Source: an uncultured bacterium
GTDB lineage: Bacteria; Patescibacteriota; Dojkabacteria; B142; OLB20
Reading direction: 5' to 3'
NCBI GenBank assembly: GCA_937889205.1
Contig: CALARN010000023.1
Location: 1 to 25,377, forward strand
Length of the DNA stretch: 25,377 bases
Shown piece after piece: positions 1 to 6,652 of the stretch (the first letter of the stretch is position 1; each line of letters opens with the position of its first letter). A program made the translations under genes and the position numbers. Under the pieces are notes generated by a model. It made no database searches and had not been told where the DNA came from. It worked only from the letters and a program-made list of their open reading frames with translations.

Positions 1-814
1 AACCACCAATAGACCAGATGAGAAGCGGGATGCCAACTAGCAATTGCCAATTGCTTTTAATAAATATTTCAACCTGATCAAGCAGAGTAGGCGGTGTGAT
101 AATATCTTTTGGGAAACTGAGAAAAGTTGTAAAACCCTCTTTAGTAAATAATGAACGAGTAAGCTCATAATCAATAATTGTTTGGCCATTGAAGCTAGCT
201 ACTTTGGCTGTAAAGTCTTTTCCTTTCTCATCTGTTACGCCAGTATATCCATCTGCAGATACAGTACTAATGGGTAATTCTTTTGGCAATATTACTCTTG
301 CAGATAGTGATTTGATGGGGATGATCCAGCCTTGACCATTAATATTATAGAAAAGCTCGTCATGATCTTCAAAAAAGCCAACCATCTGGTCAACCTGGTA
401 TTTAATCTCATAAATATACTTTCCGGGTTTAAGAAAAAAACTCTCTTCACCGATCAAAATTCTAATGCCATTTTCCAGGGTCTCGGTATGATATTTAACA
501 GGCTTGTCATCCTTTTTAATTGAGATGATTTTAAAATCAACGATATTGATAAATAAACCGTTATTGTAAACTAAGGGATAATCTCGAGTTAAGCCTCTTT
601 TAATTATGTTGTTATTTAAAGTCACAACGGTGATTCTTTCAGTCACCACTAAGTCAGAGTTTGGCAGAATCTCAACAGTTGAATCGAAGCTTTCTACGTA
701 CTCATTGTAATTACCCCAGGTGTATTCTTCTGCTTTAACTTGCTGTAAAGCTACACCACTTAAGAAAATAATTGCAAAGAATATGAATATGATTACCTTT
801 AGAAGATTTTTCAC
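1..814 (-). CDS. DUF2207-type predicted membrane protein, N-terminal part (cut by window edge)
   Basis: My translation of the minus strand from a GTG at 814 is open to the window edge (271 codons). It starts with a signal peptide or TM helix (about residues 5-24, ending QVKAEE), followed by a beta-rich extracellular domain. The DUF2207 pattern is visible: a start strand with SDLVVTERITV, RGLTRDYPL (the usual 'RGI.R.IP'), an ELFYNINGQGWIIPI block (family form 'DELYWNVTGNGW..PI'), and a hydrophobic stretch (LLVGIPLLIWSIGG) at the edge that should be the first core TM. The function of DUF2207 proteins is not established; they are exported, membrane-anchored and common in Gram-positive bacteria and CPR. 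No ATG or clear ribosome site lies upstream, so the GTG is chosen as the only start that keeps the signal peptide intact. The C-terminal half lies outside the window. Confidence 0.75.
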   Translation of the reverse strand, partial: MKNLLKVIIFIFFAIIFLSGVALQQVKAEEYTWGNYNEYVESFDSTVEILPNSDLVVTERITVVTLNNNIIKRGLTRDYPLVYNNGLFINIVDFKIISIKKDDKPVKYHTETLENGIRILIGEESFFLKPGKYIYEIKYQVDQMVGFFEDHDELFYNINGQGWIIPIKSLSARVILPKELPISTVSADGYTGVTDEKGKDFTAKVASFNGQTIIDYELTRSLFTKEGFTTFLSFPKDIITPPTLLDQVEIFIKSNWQLLVGIPLLIWSIGG

Positions 815-888
815 TATTTTAATAATTAACAACCAATACTTTTATTCTAGAGTTTTTTAATTACTATTGCCAATAATATCGTCTTTAC

Positions 889-917
889 TAGTCAATTATA
901 GTTAGTTGTTGTAAAAT
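889..917 (+). promoter_or_regulatory. Putative promoter of tRNA-Arg
   Basis: TAGTCA (889-894) and TAAAAT (912-917) are separated by 17 nt. Transcription would begin near 924, about 12 nt before the mature tRNA. The -10 is a fair match, the -35 matches at 4 of 6 bases. Confidence 0.4.
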
Positions 918-935
918 AGGACTGCTGTAAAGATA

Positions 936-1009
936 GCATCGGTAGCTCAACTGGATAGAGCATCACTTTGCGGAAGTGAAGGTTGTGGGTTCGATTCCCG
1001 CCCGATGCA
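936..1009 (+). tRNA. tRNA-Arg, anticodon GCG
   Basis: A full cloverleaf is visible by hand. The acceptor GCATCGG/CCGATGC is perfect (7 bp). The D stem is GCTC/GAGC, the anticodon stem TCACT/AGTGA holds the loop TTGCGGA, and the T arm is GTGGG-TTCGATT-CCCGC. Anticodon positions 34-36 read GCG, which decodes CGC and CGU arginine codons. The D loop has A20 and the discriminator is A73, both typical arginine identity features. CCA is not encoded. Most bacteria read these codons with an ACG anticodon edited to ICG, so GCG is unusual. It sits between divergent and convergent protein genes, alone. Confidence 0.95.
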
Positions 1010-1016
1010 TTTTATT

Positions 1017-2459
1017 CTAGTGCTCGAATCTTCTTGGTACTAGAACTTCTTGTTGCTCATTCGTATATATTCCATAATCACGAAGTTTAACGGTTATGGG
1101 AATAAATAAACCATTGCCTTCTTCAAGATTAGGCGATTGCTCAGATTGAGAAATTGGTTGGCCAGGTGGGTTTAAGATTGAACCGAAGCTTGTGAAGGGA
1201 ATGCCTAGATAGCCACTTGTTATTGGAGTTAGATTTCCAGCACTTTCAATCTTACGCAACATTATTAATAATTCATCCATAGAATATCTGAGTAACTCGT
1301 GTCTTCTTTTAATGACATCGTCTTCGCTAGCGTCAGGTATATTTTCAAAATGGATTTTTAATAGCCTTGCAATACATCTAACTTTTTGTTTATGTTTAAT
1401 ATTTTCTTCTAATCTGGTAATTTTATCATTAAGAATGCTTTCATAATCTGCACCTAGAAGCGTATTAACATCAAATAATTCAATTTTGAACGATTCTTCG
1501 CTAATTTCTTCTGGGGTAATATCGTTAAGTCTTCTACCTCTTCTAAATAATGGGCAAGAAGCAACTAATACTTTGGGGTCGATTCCGCCATTTTCAATAA
1601 TTGAACGAATAAACTCTGGTATAGATTGTTTTCTATCAGAATATTTATATAGGTTAAATAAGGTTAAGATGCCTGTAGTAAGTGTTTCACTTGCATACTT
1701 TTCTGCCAATTCTCTTCCATTTATAACCCTTGCTTCGTTATATGTTAAAGCTGTTTTAACCTCAAAGTAATCAAGAGTTAATAATGAGCCTAAATTGCTG
1801 ACTATTTCTGCAAAGGTAGCAAAAGCCGCTGCTGGCATTTTTTGAGGAATAATATAGGTGCCAACTTTGTAGCCCTCCATTACTTCATTGAATTGGGCAA
1901 CGAGTTGTTGGGCTCTGTATGCTTCTTCTGGATTTAGTCCTTCTTTGGCACGGATTTTGAAAAGGTCCGGTCTGACAGATGCTGCTTGTAAATAGTCTTT
2001 TCTTGCCGTTAATTCGTAGTTTTCAATCTTTCCAATTGTTTCCATATGGGAACGAGTCCTCAATAATTGGCCTAAAGCAAGCATTTGATCCCATCTATTT
2101 GCAATAGGGTATTGATGGCCTGAGTTTAACCAGTGATTCCAGGTTCTTATTGTTGCTAGATTGTCACCGGCTTCAGCTAAGAATAGGTCTTTAAGCTGTT
2201 GTTGATGTTCAGTGAGTTCGCGGCTGTCTTCTTCGGTAGTGATGTTAACTTTCTTTGCGGTTGTTAGCATATTTGTGTTTACTTCCGGTGTAAAAAGGGC
2301 CGTATGCTTCTCAAAACTTGTTGGGCCGAAGTTGATTTCTTCAAAATATTCATCAAAAGATGGAATTGCAAATCTCATCGCAATTATTAGCTCTTTGAAC
2401 TTATCTTCTAAAGGTTTTATTATATTTTGTGCTTTGCCCTCTTTGATTAATGATTTCAA
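1017..2459 (-). CDS. Hypothetical protein, 480 aa, unrecognised family
   Basis: I do not recognise this protein. It is soluble by composition: no signal peptide or TM helix is seen and most of it reads as amphipathic alpha helix (for example ITRLEENIKHKQKVRCIARL and RRHELLRYSMDELLIMLRKI). The last 60 residues are richer in Pro, Gly and Ser and end in a basic stretch. The start is a TTG whose last two bases fall in the TGA stop of the upstream 129-codon gene (4-nt TTGA overlap). This suggests translational coupling, or alternatively that the two frames are one gene split by a frameshift. The reading frame is closed by a TAA shortly upstream of the TTG and has no ATG there. The stop is about 8 nt from the convergent tRNA-Arg. 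Length and codon use support a real gene. Confidence 0.7.
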   Translation of the reverse strand: MKSLIKEGKAQNIIKPLEDKFKELIIAMRFAIPSFDEYFEEINFGPTSFEKHTALFTPEVNTNMLTTAKKVNITTEEDSRELTEHQQQLKDLFLAEAGDNLATIRTWNHWLNSGHQYPIANRWDQMLALGQLLRTRSHMETIGKIENYELTARKDYLQAASVRPDLFKIRAKEGLNPEEAYRAQQLVAQFNEVMEGYKVGTYIIPQKMPAAAFATFAEIVSNLGSLLTLDYFEVKTALTYNEARVINGRELAEKYASETLTTGILTLFNLYKYSDRKQSIPEFIRSIIENGGIDPKVLVASCPLFRRGRRLNDITPEEISEESFKIELFDVNTLLGADYESILNDKITRLEENIKHKQKVRCIARLLKIHFENIPDASEDDVIKRRHELLRYSMDELLIMLRKIESAGNLTPITSGYLGIPFTSFGSILNPPGQPISQSEQSPNLEEGNGLFIPITVKLRDYGIYTNEQQEVLVPRRFEH

Positions 2460-2845
2460 TACTTTATATGCCTTAGTTCGTCTAAAACCCTTTTCTGGTT
2501 TTCGGGATTATGAAAAGACTTAATCTTTGAGGCAATATTGCCATATATTCTTGCCAACGCAGGCACAATATTCGTTTCATCAAGCTCTCTTCTTATGATT
2601 GGGTCTTCGGCTTTTCTTTCAGGAAAGCAGGCAACAGCAGTTGTTGAATCGAATTTGTTTAGATTGAATAAAGGAGGTTGATATGAGTTAATTATTTGGG
2701 GTCTCTTAGTTGGAGGTTGTGGTACAGCATCGCCTAGTAAGGGTGAGCCTGTATAGTCGTCAGGAAGACTACCTTCAGAATGAGGTCTATTGCTTCTGCT
2801 GCTCTTAACTTGTTCTGTAAAGTATTCGTTCACTTTAATAATCAC
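2456..2845 (-). CDS. Hypothetical protein, 129 aa, upstream partner of the 480-aa gene
   Basis: This small soluble protein matches no family I know. The first 60 residues are Pro/Ser-rich and probably disordered (SRSNRPHSEGSLPDDYTG). The second half is helical and charged (ARIYGNIASKIKSF..ENQKRVLDELRHIKY). Its ATG lies just downstream of a readable promoter (TATAAT at 2864-2859 on the minus strand), giving a leader of only a few nucleotides. It ends in TGA overlapping the TTG start of the next gene, so the two are co-transcribed. It could be an accessory or regulator of the 480-aa protein, or the N-terminal part of one larger protein if the overlap is a frameshift. Confidence 0.6.
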   Translation of the reverse strand: MIIKVNEYFTEQVKSSRSNRPHSEGSLPDDYTGSPLLGDAVPQPPTKRPQIINSYQPPLFNLNKFDSTTAVACFPERKAEDPIIRRELDETNIVPALARIYGNIASKIKSFHNPENQKRVLDELRHIKY

Positions 2846-2858
2846 AAAACAAGGAATA

Positions 2859-2888
2859 ATTATACCATAACTATAGGCTAGAAGTCTA
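2859..2888 (-). promoter_or_regulatory. Putative extended -10 promoter of the hypothetical pair
   Basis: On the minus strand TGGTATAAT forms an extended -10 (TATAAT at 2864-2859). TAGACT lies 18 nt further upstream as a weak -35. Initiation near 2852 would leave a very short leader before the ATG at 2845. Confidence 0.5.
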
Positions 2889-2964
2889 TTGAACCAATAT
2901 ATATATTACAGACTAAAGGCGTGATTCTAAACGAATCGGTATATATCCGATGAGGTTGTGTGAG

Positions 2965-3585
2965 TTAATTGCCTAGAGAAGCTAGTAATTCTAGCAATGC
3001 TGGGAATGTGGTGTATCCAAAATTTGCATTAAAATGGCCCGCATCCTCGATTAACAGTTCTTTTGAACCTATTGCACGAGCAAAATTCTTAGATGTTTTT
3101 GAAGATACATAAGGGTCGTTATTACTTAGATAGACAAACGATTGCCCAATACTTCTTTTGATTAGATTGAAATCTAGACTCTTAGAAACGAAATCCGCAT
3201 TAATTTGATCATACTGCCAGTATCCCGTTGTTAGTTCTAGAAATGGAGCTACAAATACTGCAGTTTTGAGCTTTAGATTGAATTTTTGTATTAGGTGTAG
3301 ACAGAATAGAGGTGCAAGTGAGTGCGCAATTATTACAAGTGTATTGTTTGCGATAGCGTCTTTTATTAAAGGAAAAACATTGCTTTCAAAGTAATTTAGC
3401 CAATTTTGTAGATTCTGATTATTGCACACATAAGGTTGCCCCTTAGCGCTCATATCTTCAAAGTCTTCAATAGGGAACTGAGGTAGCGTCACTGTATGAT
3501 TATGTTCTTCAAGCTTTTCTTTAAGCCAAGGAAACCAATTACCTTGATTAGAACCAAAGGTGCCATGAAGAATGAGATAGTGCAT
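2965..3585 (-). CDS. RBBP9/YdeN-like alpha/beta serine hydrolase
   Basis: A 206-aa cytosolic alpha/beta hydrolase. The N-terminal strand leads into LHGTFGSNQGNWFPWL, the oxyanion-loop region typical of the RBBP9/YdeN family. The nucleophile elbow is AHSLAP with Ser89, where the family usually has GHSLG. The acid is Asp157 in YLSNNDPYV, and the general base is His184 in EDAGHFNANFG, a signature of this family. The length agrees with the usual 180-200 aa. The substrate is unknown; relatives are annotated as small esterases or serine hydrolases. The ATG at 3585 starts immediately at the core fold, so the protein is complete. It is a single gene, with the regulator gene ending about 40 nt upstream on the same strand. 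Confidence 0.9.
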   Translation of the reverse strand: MHYLILHGTFGSNQGNWFPWLKEKLEEHNHTVTLPQFPIEDFEDMSAKGQPYVCNNQNLQNWLNYFESNVFPLIKDAIANNTLVIIAHSLAPLFCLHLIQKFNLKLKTAVFVAPFLELTTGYWQYDQINADFVSKSLDFNLIKRSIGQSFVYLSNNDPYVSSKTSKNFARAIGSKELLIEDAGHFNANFGYTTFPALLELLASLGN

Positions 3586-3623
3586 GATGTGTTATAGTTT
3601 TTTAAAGTATACTTTAATAAAAT

Positions 3624-4382
3624 CTAAAAAGAATCAGGTTTAGGAAAAAAATGGATAAATGAGAATCTGGTTGAATCGGGAATTACCTCAGTATAAAAAG
3701 AAAGACAGATTTCTTGATTGTTATCATAAACTTTCAATTGCCTATCTGTTATTAAAAAATGTGAAGGATATATTTTTGTTTTATAAATATTTTCAAGAAT
3801 AGCCTTAGCAATTGGGTCTTTTTCAATTTCTAATATTGCCTCCTGATAGTCATTTTCTAATTTTAAATAACTCATTTCATAATAAAAGCCAACTAATATT
3901 GCAGTTAGATCTTTTATTGCGTCTTTATTAATAGTGGTGTTAAAAGATTTGTGAAATTTTAGATTTTTATCTAGCATTACCGCAGCGATATTTCTCAAGT
4001 AATAGTATTTTTCCCATTCTTCATCTGAAATTTTAAATAAGTTTAGAATACCTTTTGAAGCAGCACAGAGTCGAAAATGGTCGTCTCTTAGTAATATGAG
4101 AATGTTTGGATTGGACCAAACCTCTTTCATTAAATATATCACCTCTTTTATTTCTTGTTCAGTAGGTGCTTTAATTCTTGATCCAATTAAGTAATCAAAT
4201 TTCCTATCATTAAGTTTAAGAAAACGCGAAATTTTTTCTAAAGTTTTTCGCTTAGGTATTATTTGATTTGATTCTATGCGGCTTACGCTACCATAGCCTA
4301 GACTCAATTCGGTTTCAAGTTCAAATTGACTAATATTTTGGTCATTTCTAAACATTCTAATTTTTTCTCCAAGAGTTACCAT
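3624..4382 (-). CDS. XRE-family HTH regulator with a probable MmyB-like ligand-binding domain
   Basis: Residues about 3-60 form an HTH_3/XRE domain (GEKIRMFRNDQNISQFELE, then a recognition helix around GYGSVSRIESN, then RKTLEKISRFL). The remaining ~180 residues are a mixed alpha/beta domain beginning PNILILLRDDHFRLCAASKG. This resembles the PAS-like MmyB ligand-binding domain that follows an XRE domain in many regulators; the assignment is by pattern only. A longer frame starts with TTG at 4409, but that codon lies inside the predicted -10 box, so I place the start at the ATG at 4382. It is divergent from the ligase-methyltransferase-kinase operon with facing promoters in about 130 bp, so it probably regulates that operon and itself. 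Confidence 0.8.
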   Translation of the reverse strand: MVTLGEKIRMFRNDQNISQFELETELSLGYGSVSRIESNQIIPKRKTLEKISRFLKLNDRKFDYLIGSRIKAPTEQEIKEVIYLMKEVWSNPNILILLRDDHFRLCAASKGILNLFKISDEEWEKYYYLRNIAAVMLDKNLKFHKSFNTTINKDAIKDLTAILVGFYYEMSYLKLENDYQEAILEIEKDPIAKAILENIYKTKIYPSHFLITDRQLKVYDNNQEICLSFYTEVIPDSTRFSFIHFFPKPDSF

Positions 4383-4408
4383 GATAATGAATGCTAAGAT
4401 ATAGAACA

Positions 4409-4437
4409 ATTATACAACCATGTCTCTGGAAGGTAAA
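4409..4437 (-). promoter_or_regulatory. Promoter of the XRE regulator
   Basis: Minus strand TTTACC (4437-4432), a 17-nt spacer and TATAAT (4414-4409). Initiation near 4402 gives about a 20-nt leader to the ATG at 4382 and rules out the upstream TTG start. Confidence 0.6.
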
Positions 4438-4460
4438 TATTATAGTGGTTGCAGAAATTT

Positions 4461-4489
4461 TTGAGTTATAAAACAGTAGTTGCTATTAT
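4461..4489 (+). promoter_or_regulatory. Promoter of the ligase-methyltransferase-kinase operon
   Basis: TTGAGT (4461-4466), exactly 17 nt, then TATTAT (4484-4489). Predicted initiation near 4496 leaves about 15 nt before the ATG at 4511. It faces the regulator promoter with 23 bp between the two -35 elements, so a regulator bound there could affect both. Confidence 0.6.
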
Positions 4490-4510
4490 TAATAATTATT
4501 TGCCTTGAAA

Positions 4511-5971
4511 ATGAAAATCCAGACTTTTTTATTAAAAAGCGTTTTGAAGTATGTTCCGTTTTTATTCTTAAACAAAATATCCGAAAGGAATGCTATTAAA
4601 TGCTTTAATAAAGCTTACGAGATTGAGGCGTACAAAAAATTTCTTAAGCAGGAAGGTTCAAATATTACCAAGGTTAGGAGTATTGATGTATTTCGTCAAT
4701 TACCAATTAGTGATAAAGCAAATTATATTAATAATAATAATGTTACAGATATCAGTATAAACAAGAACCCGCTCTCGTTTTATAGAAGTTCAGGTTATTC
4801 TGGAAGGCCAACCTACTGGTCTCAAAATGCAAGTGATTTTAAAGATTATGTAAAATACAAAGAATTAAATCTAGACATGGTATTTAATATTTCTTCAAAG
4901 AAAACATTAATAATTTCAACGTTTGCCTTAAGTAGTTGGATTACAGGGCAACAGGTATTAGCGGGTTTATTTAATATTGCCGAAAAAAATACTAACATTA
5001 CAGTTTTTTCTTGCGGAATGATAGTTGATGAGCCACTAGATTTAGTATGCAAGTTTGGTGAGGCCTATGAACAAATAGTCATGTTTTTTTATCCTCTAAC
5101 GTTTAAAGCATTCGTAGACAAGGCAATACAAGAAAAGATTGACTTAAGAAAATTCAATATCAAAATTGTATTAGGAGCCGAAGGGGTGACATATAGTTGG
5201 GTAAAGCACTATGAAGAGTTACTAAAAACTAAGGGAGATAATTCTTTTAGGATATTCTCTGCTTTTGGTGCGGCTGATAGCGGTATTGGAATAGCAGCTG
5301 AACAAATCACAAGTTTAGTAATCAAAGAATATTGCTTTAATGATAAAACGCTATTGAAAGAACTAACTACATCGGAAGAAATGCCATTACATTTTTTTCA
5401 ATATAATCCTTTAAATCAGTTTCTTGAAGTCGTCGATGGTAGACTGATAATGACCAAATTAAAACAAAATCCTCTTGTGAGGTATGATTTACATGATAGA
5501 GCGACAATAATATCTCCTGATAAAGTTAGAGAAGTATTTAAAAATAAGGGGATTGATATTAACAAAGTTGTTAATGAAAGATTTGGTGAATTCCTGAATT
5601 TACCATTCTTTGCTGTTTATGGAAGAGATGATGGAACAATTATCTTGAATGGTGCAAATATCTATATCAATTCTTTCAAGGAAGCTCTTTCTCAACCAGA
5701 AGTTTTTAAGTATCATACTGGTAAATTTAAAGTAAGTACAGTAATACAAAAAGATATGTTTCAAAACTATTTGGTCGAAATAGAATTAAGGCAAGATGTG
5801 AAGCCAACACTAAATTTGGAAACAAAAATGAGAAATGCTGTTGTTGAATTTTTATTAAAAAACGATAAGGGTTATAAAAATGCATATCATGCACCATATC
5901 AAAGAGAAGATATTTGTAAAATTAAATTTATTGCTTTTTCAGAAAGAAGTTTAAAACATAAATATAATTAG
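4511..5971 (+). CDS. PaaK-like (phenylacetate-CoA ligase family) adenylate-forming enzyme
   Basis: A 486-aa member of the ANL adenylating superfamily, closest in pattern to the phenylacetate-CoA ligase/CapK branch. The P-loop-like motif is SSGYSGRPTYW (about residues 93-103, family form SSGTTGKPT). Later come a VLGAEGVTYSW strand-loop, NPLVRYDLHDRATI (the 'YRTGD' region) and a C-terminal lid domain ending in the usual charged tail. The family activates a carboxylic acid as acyl-AMP and transfers it to CoA or another acceptor; the substrate here cannot be read. An in-frame TTG lies 6 nt upstream, but the ATG is preferred. It is first in an operon with a methyltransferase (2 nt gap) and a membrane histidine kinase, which points to making a small acyl- or aryl-derived molecule. 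The GYSG variant of the GTTG loop is mildly atypical. Confidence 0.8.
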   Translation: MKIQTFLLKSVLKYVPFLFLNKISERNAIKCFNKAYEIEAYKKFLKQEGSNITKVRSIDVFRQLPISDKANYINNNNVTDISINKNPLSFYRSSGYSGRPTYWSQNASDFKDYVKYKELNLDMVFNISSKKTLIISTFALSSWITGQQVLAGLFNIAEKNTNITVFSCGMIVDEPLDLVCKFGEAYEQIVMFFYPLTFKAFVDKAIQEKIDLRKFNIKIVLGAEGVTYSWVKHYEELLKTKGDNSFRIFSAFGAADSGIGIAAEQITSLVIKEYCFNDKTLLKELTTSEEMPLHFFQYNPLNQFLEVVDGRLIMTKLKQNPLVRYDLHDRATIISPDKVREVFKNKGIDINKVVNERFGEFLNLPFFAVYGRDDGTIILNGANIYINSFKEALSQPEVFKYHTGKFKVSTVIQKDMFQNYLVEIELRQDVKPTLNLETKMRNAVVEFLLKNDKGYKNAYHAPYQREDICKIKFIAFSERSLKHKYN

Positions 5972-5973
5972 TA

Positions 5974-6651
5974 ATGAATAATATTTGGTCAAAATATTCT
6001 GGGGATTATGATAAATTAAATGCTTTGCCTGCATATTCTGAATTACTTCAGAAATATATTATGGCGATAAATAAATATGTATCCAATAAAGATACTATAT
6101 TGGAAATTGGGATGGGTACAGGGAATCTTACAAAATTGTTGAATAAAAACTATCCTCATTCAAGAATTGTTGCATTTGATAACGATCTGGGAATGCTTAA
6201 TAAGGCGAAAGAAAAAGGATATAATGAAAATGTAAGTATTATTCACGAAGAGGCTAATTCGTTTTTAAAAAAACATAATTCAAAATATGATATCATTTTA
6301 ATGAATAATGTTATGTATACATTAGATAATAAAACTGAAGTGTTGAAATTAATACACAACTTATTAAATAGTAAAGGGTTTTTGATATTCTCGGACCCAG
6401 TACCACCGAAAGAATATAGATATTTTTCCATATTATTAAATAAATCTTTTAATATTAATAGACTTGTTAAGCTGATAAATAGTATTCCCACTTTAGTTAG
6501 GATTTATATTGTAAATTTAAAAATTGATAAAAATTACAAAAGATTAAATAGAGAGGATTATAAAATTATTATTAAAGAGGCTGGCTATAAGATTGTTAAT
6601 ATTGAGAAAACATACGCTGGGCAAGCAAATATGTTCGTGTTGAAAAAATAA
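5974..6651 (+). CDS. Class I SAM-dependent methyltransferase
   Basis: A 225-aa Rossmann-fold methyltransferase. Motif I is LEIGMGTGNLTKLL (residues 43-56). The acidic residue ending strand 2 is in VAFDNDLGML (Asp71), motif II/III reads YDIILMNNVMYTL and SKGFLIFSDPVPP, and a C-terminal segment REDYKIIIKEAGYKIVNIEKTYAGQ matches the usual closing strands of methyltransferase family 11/25 proteins. The opening IWSKYSGDYDKL resembles the N-terminus of small-molecule methyltransferases acting on polyketide, quinone or lipid-like substrates. It sits 2 nt after the ligase and 1 nt before the kinase, so all three are one transcript. It probably tailors the product of the ligase; this is inferred from position only. 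Confidence 0.85.
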   Translation: MNNIWSKYSGDYDKLNALPAYSELLQKYIMAINKYVSNKDTILEIGMGTGNLTKLLNKNYPHSRIVAFDNDLGMLNKAKEKGYNENVSIIHEEANSFLKKHNSKYDIILMNNVMYTLDNKTEVLKLIHNLLNSKGFLIFSDPVPPKEYRYFSILLNKSFNINRLVKLINSIPTLVRIYIVNLKIDKNYKRLNREDYKIIIKEAGYKIVNIEKTYAGQANMFVLKK

Positions 6652-6652
6652 A

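Noticed and set aside
2935..2951. ATCGG-(7)-CCGAT hairpin, overlapping GATTC-GTTTA-GAATC, downstream of the serine hydrolase gene
   Set aside because: Stems are only 5 bp and no T-run follows on the minus strand, so I do not call a terminator.
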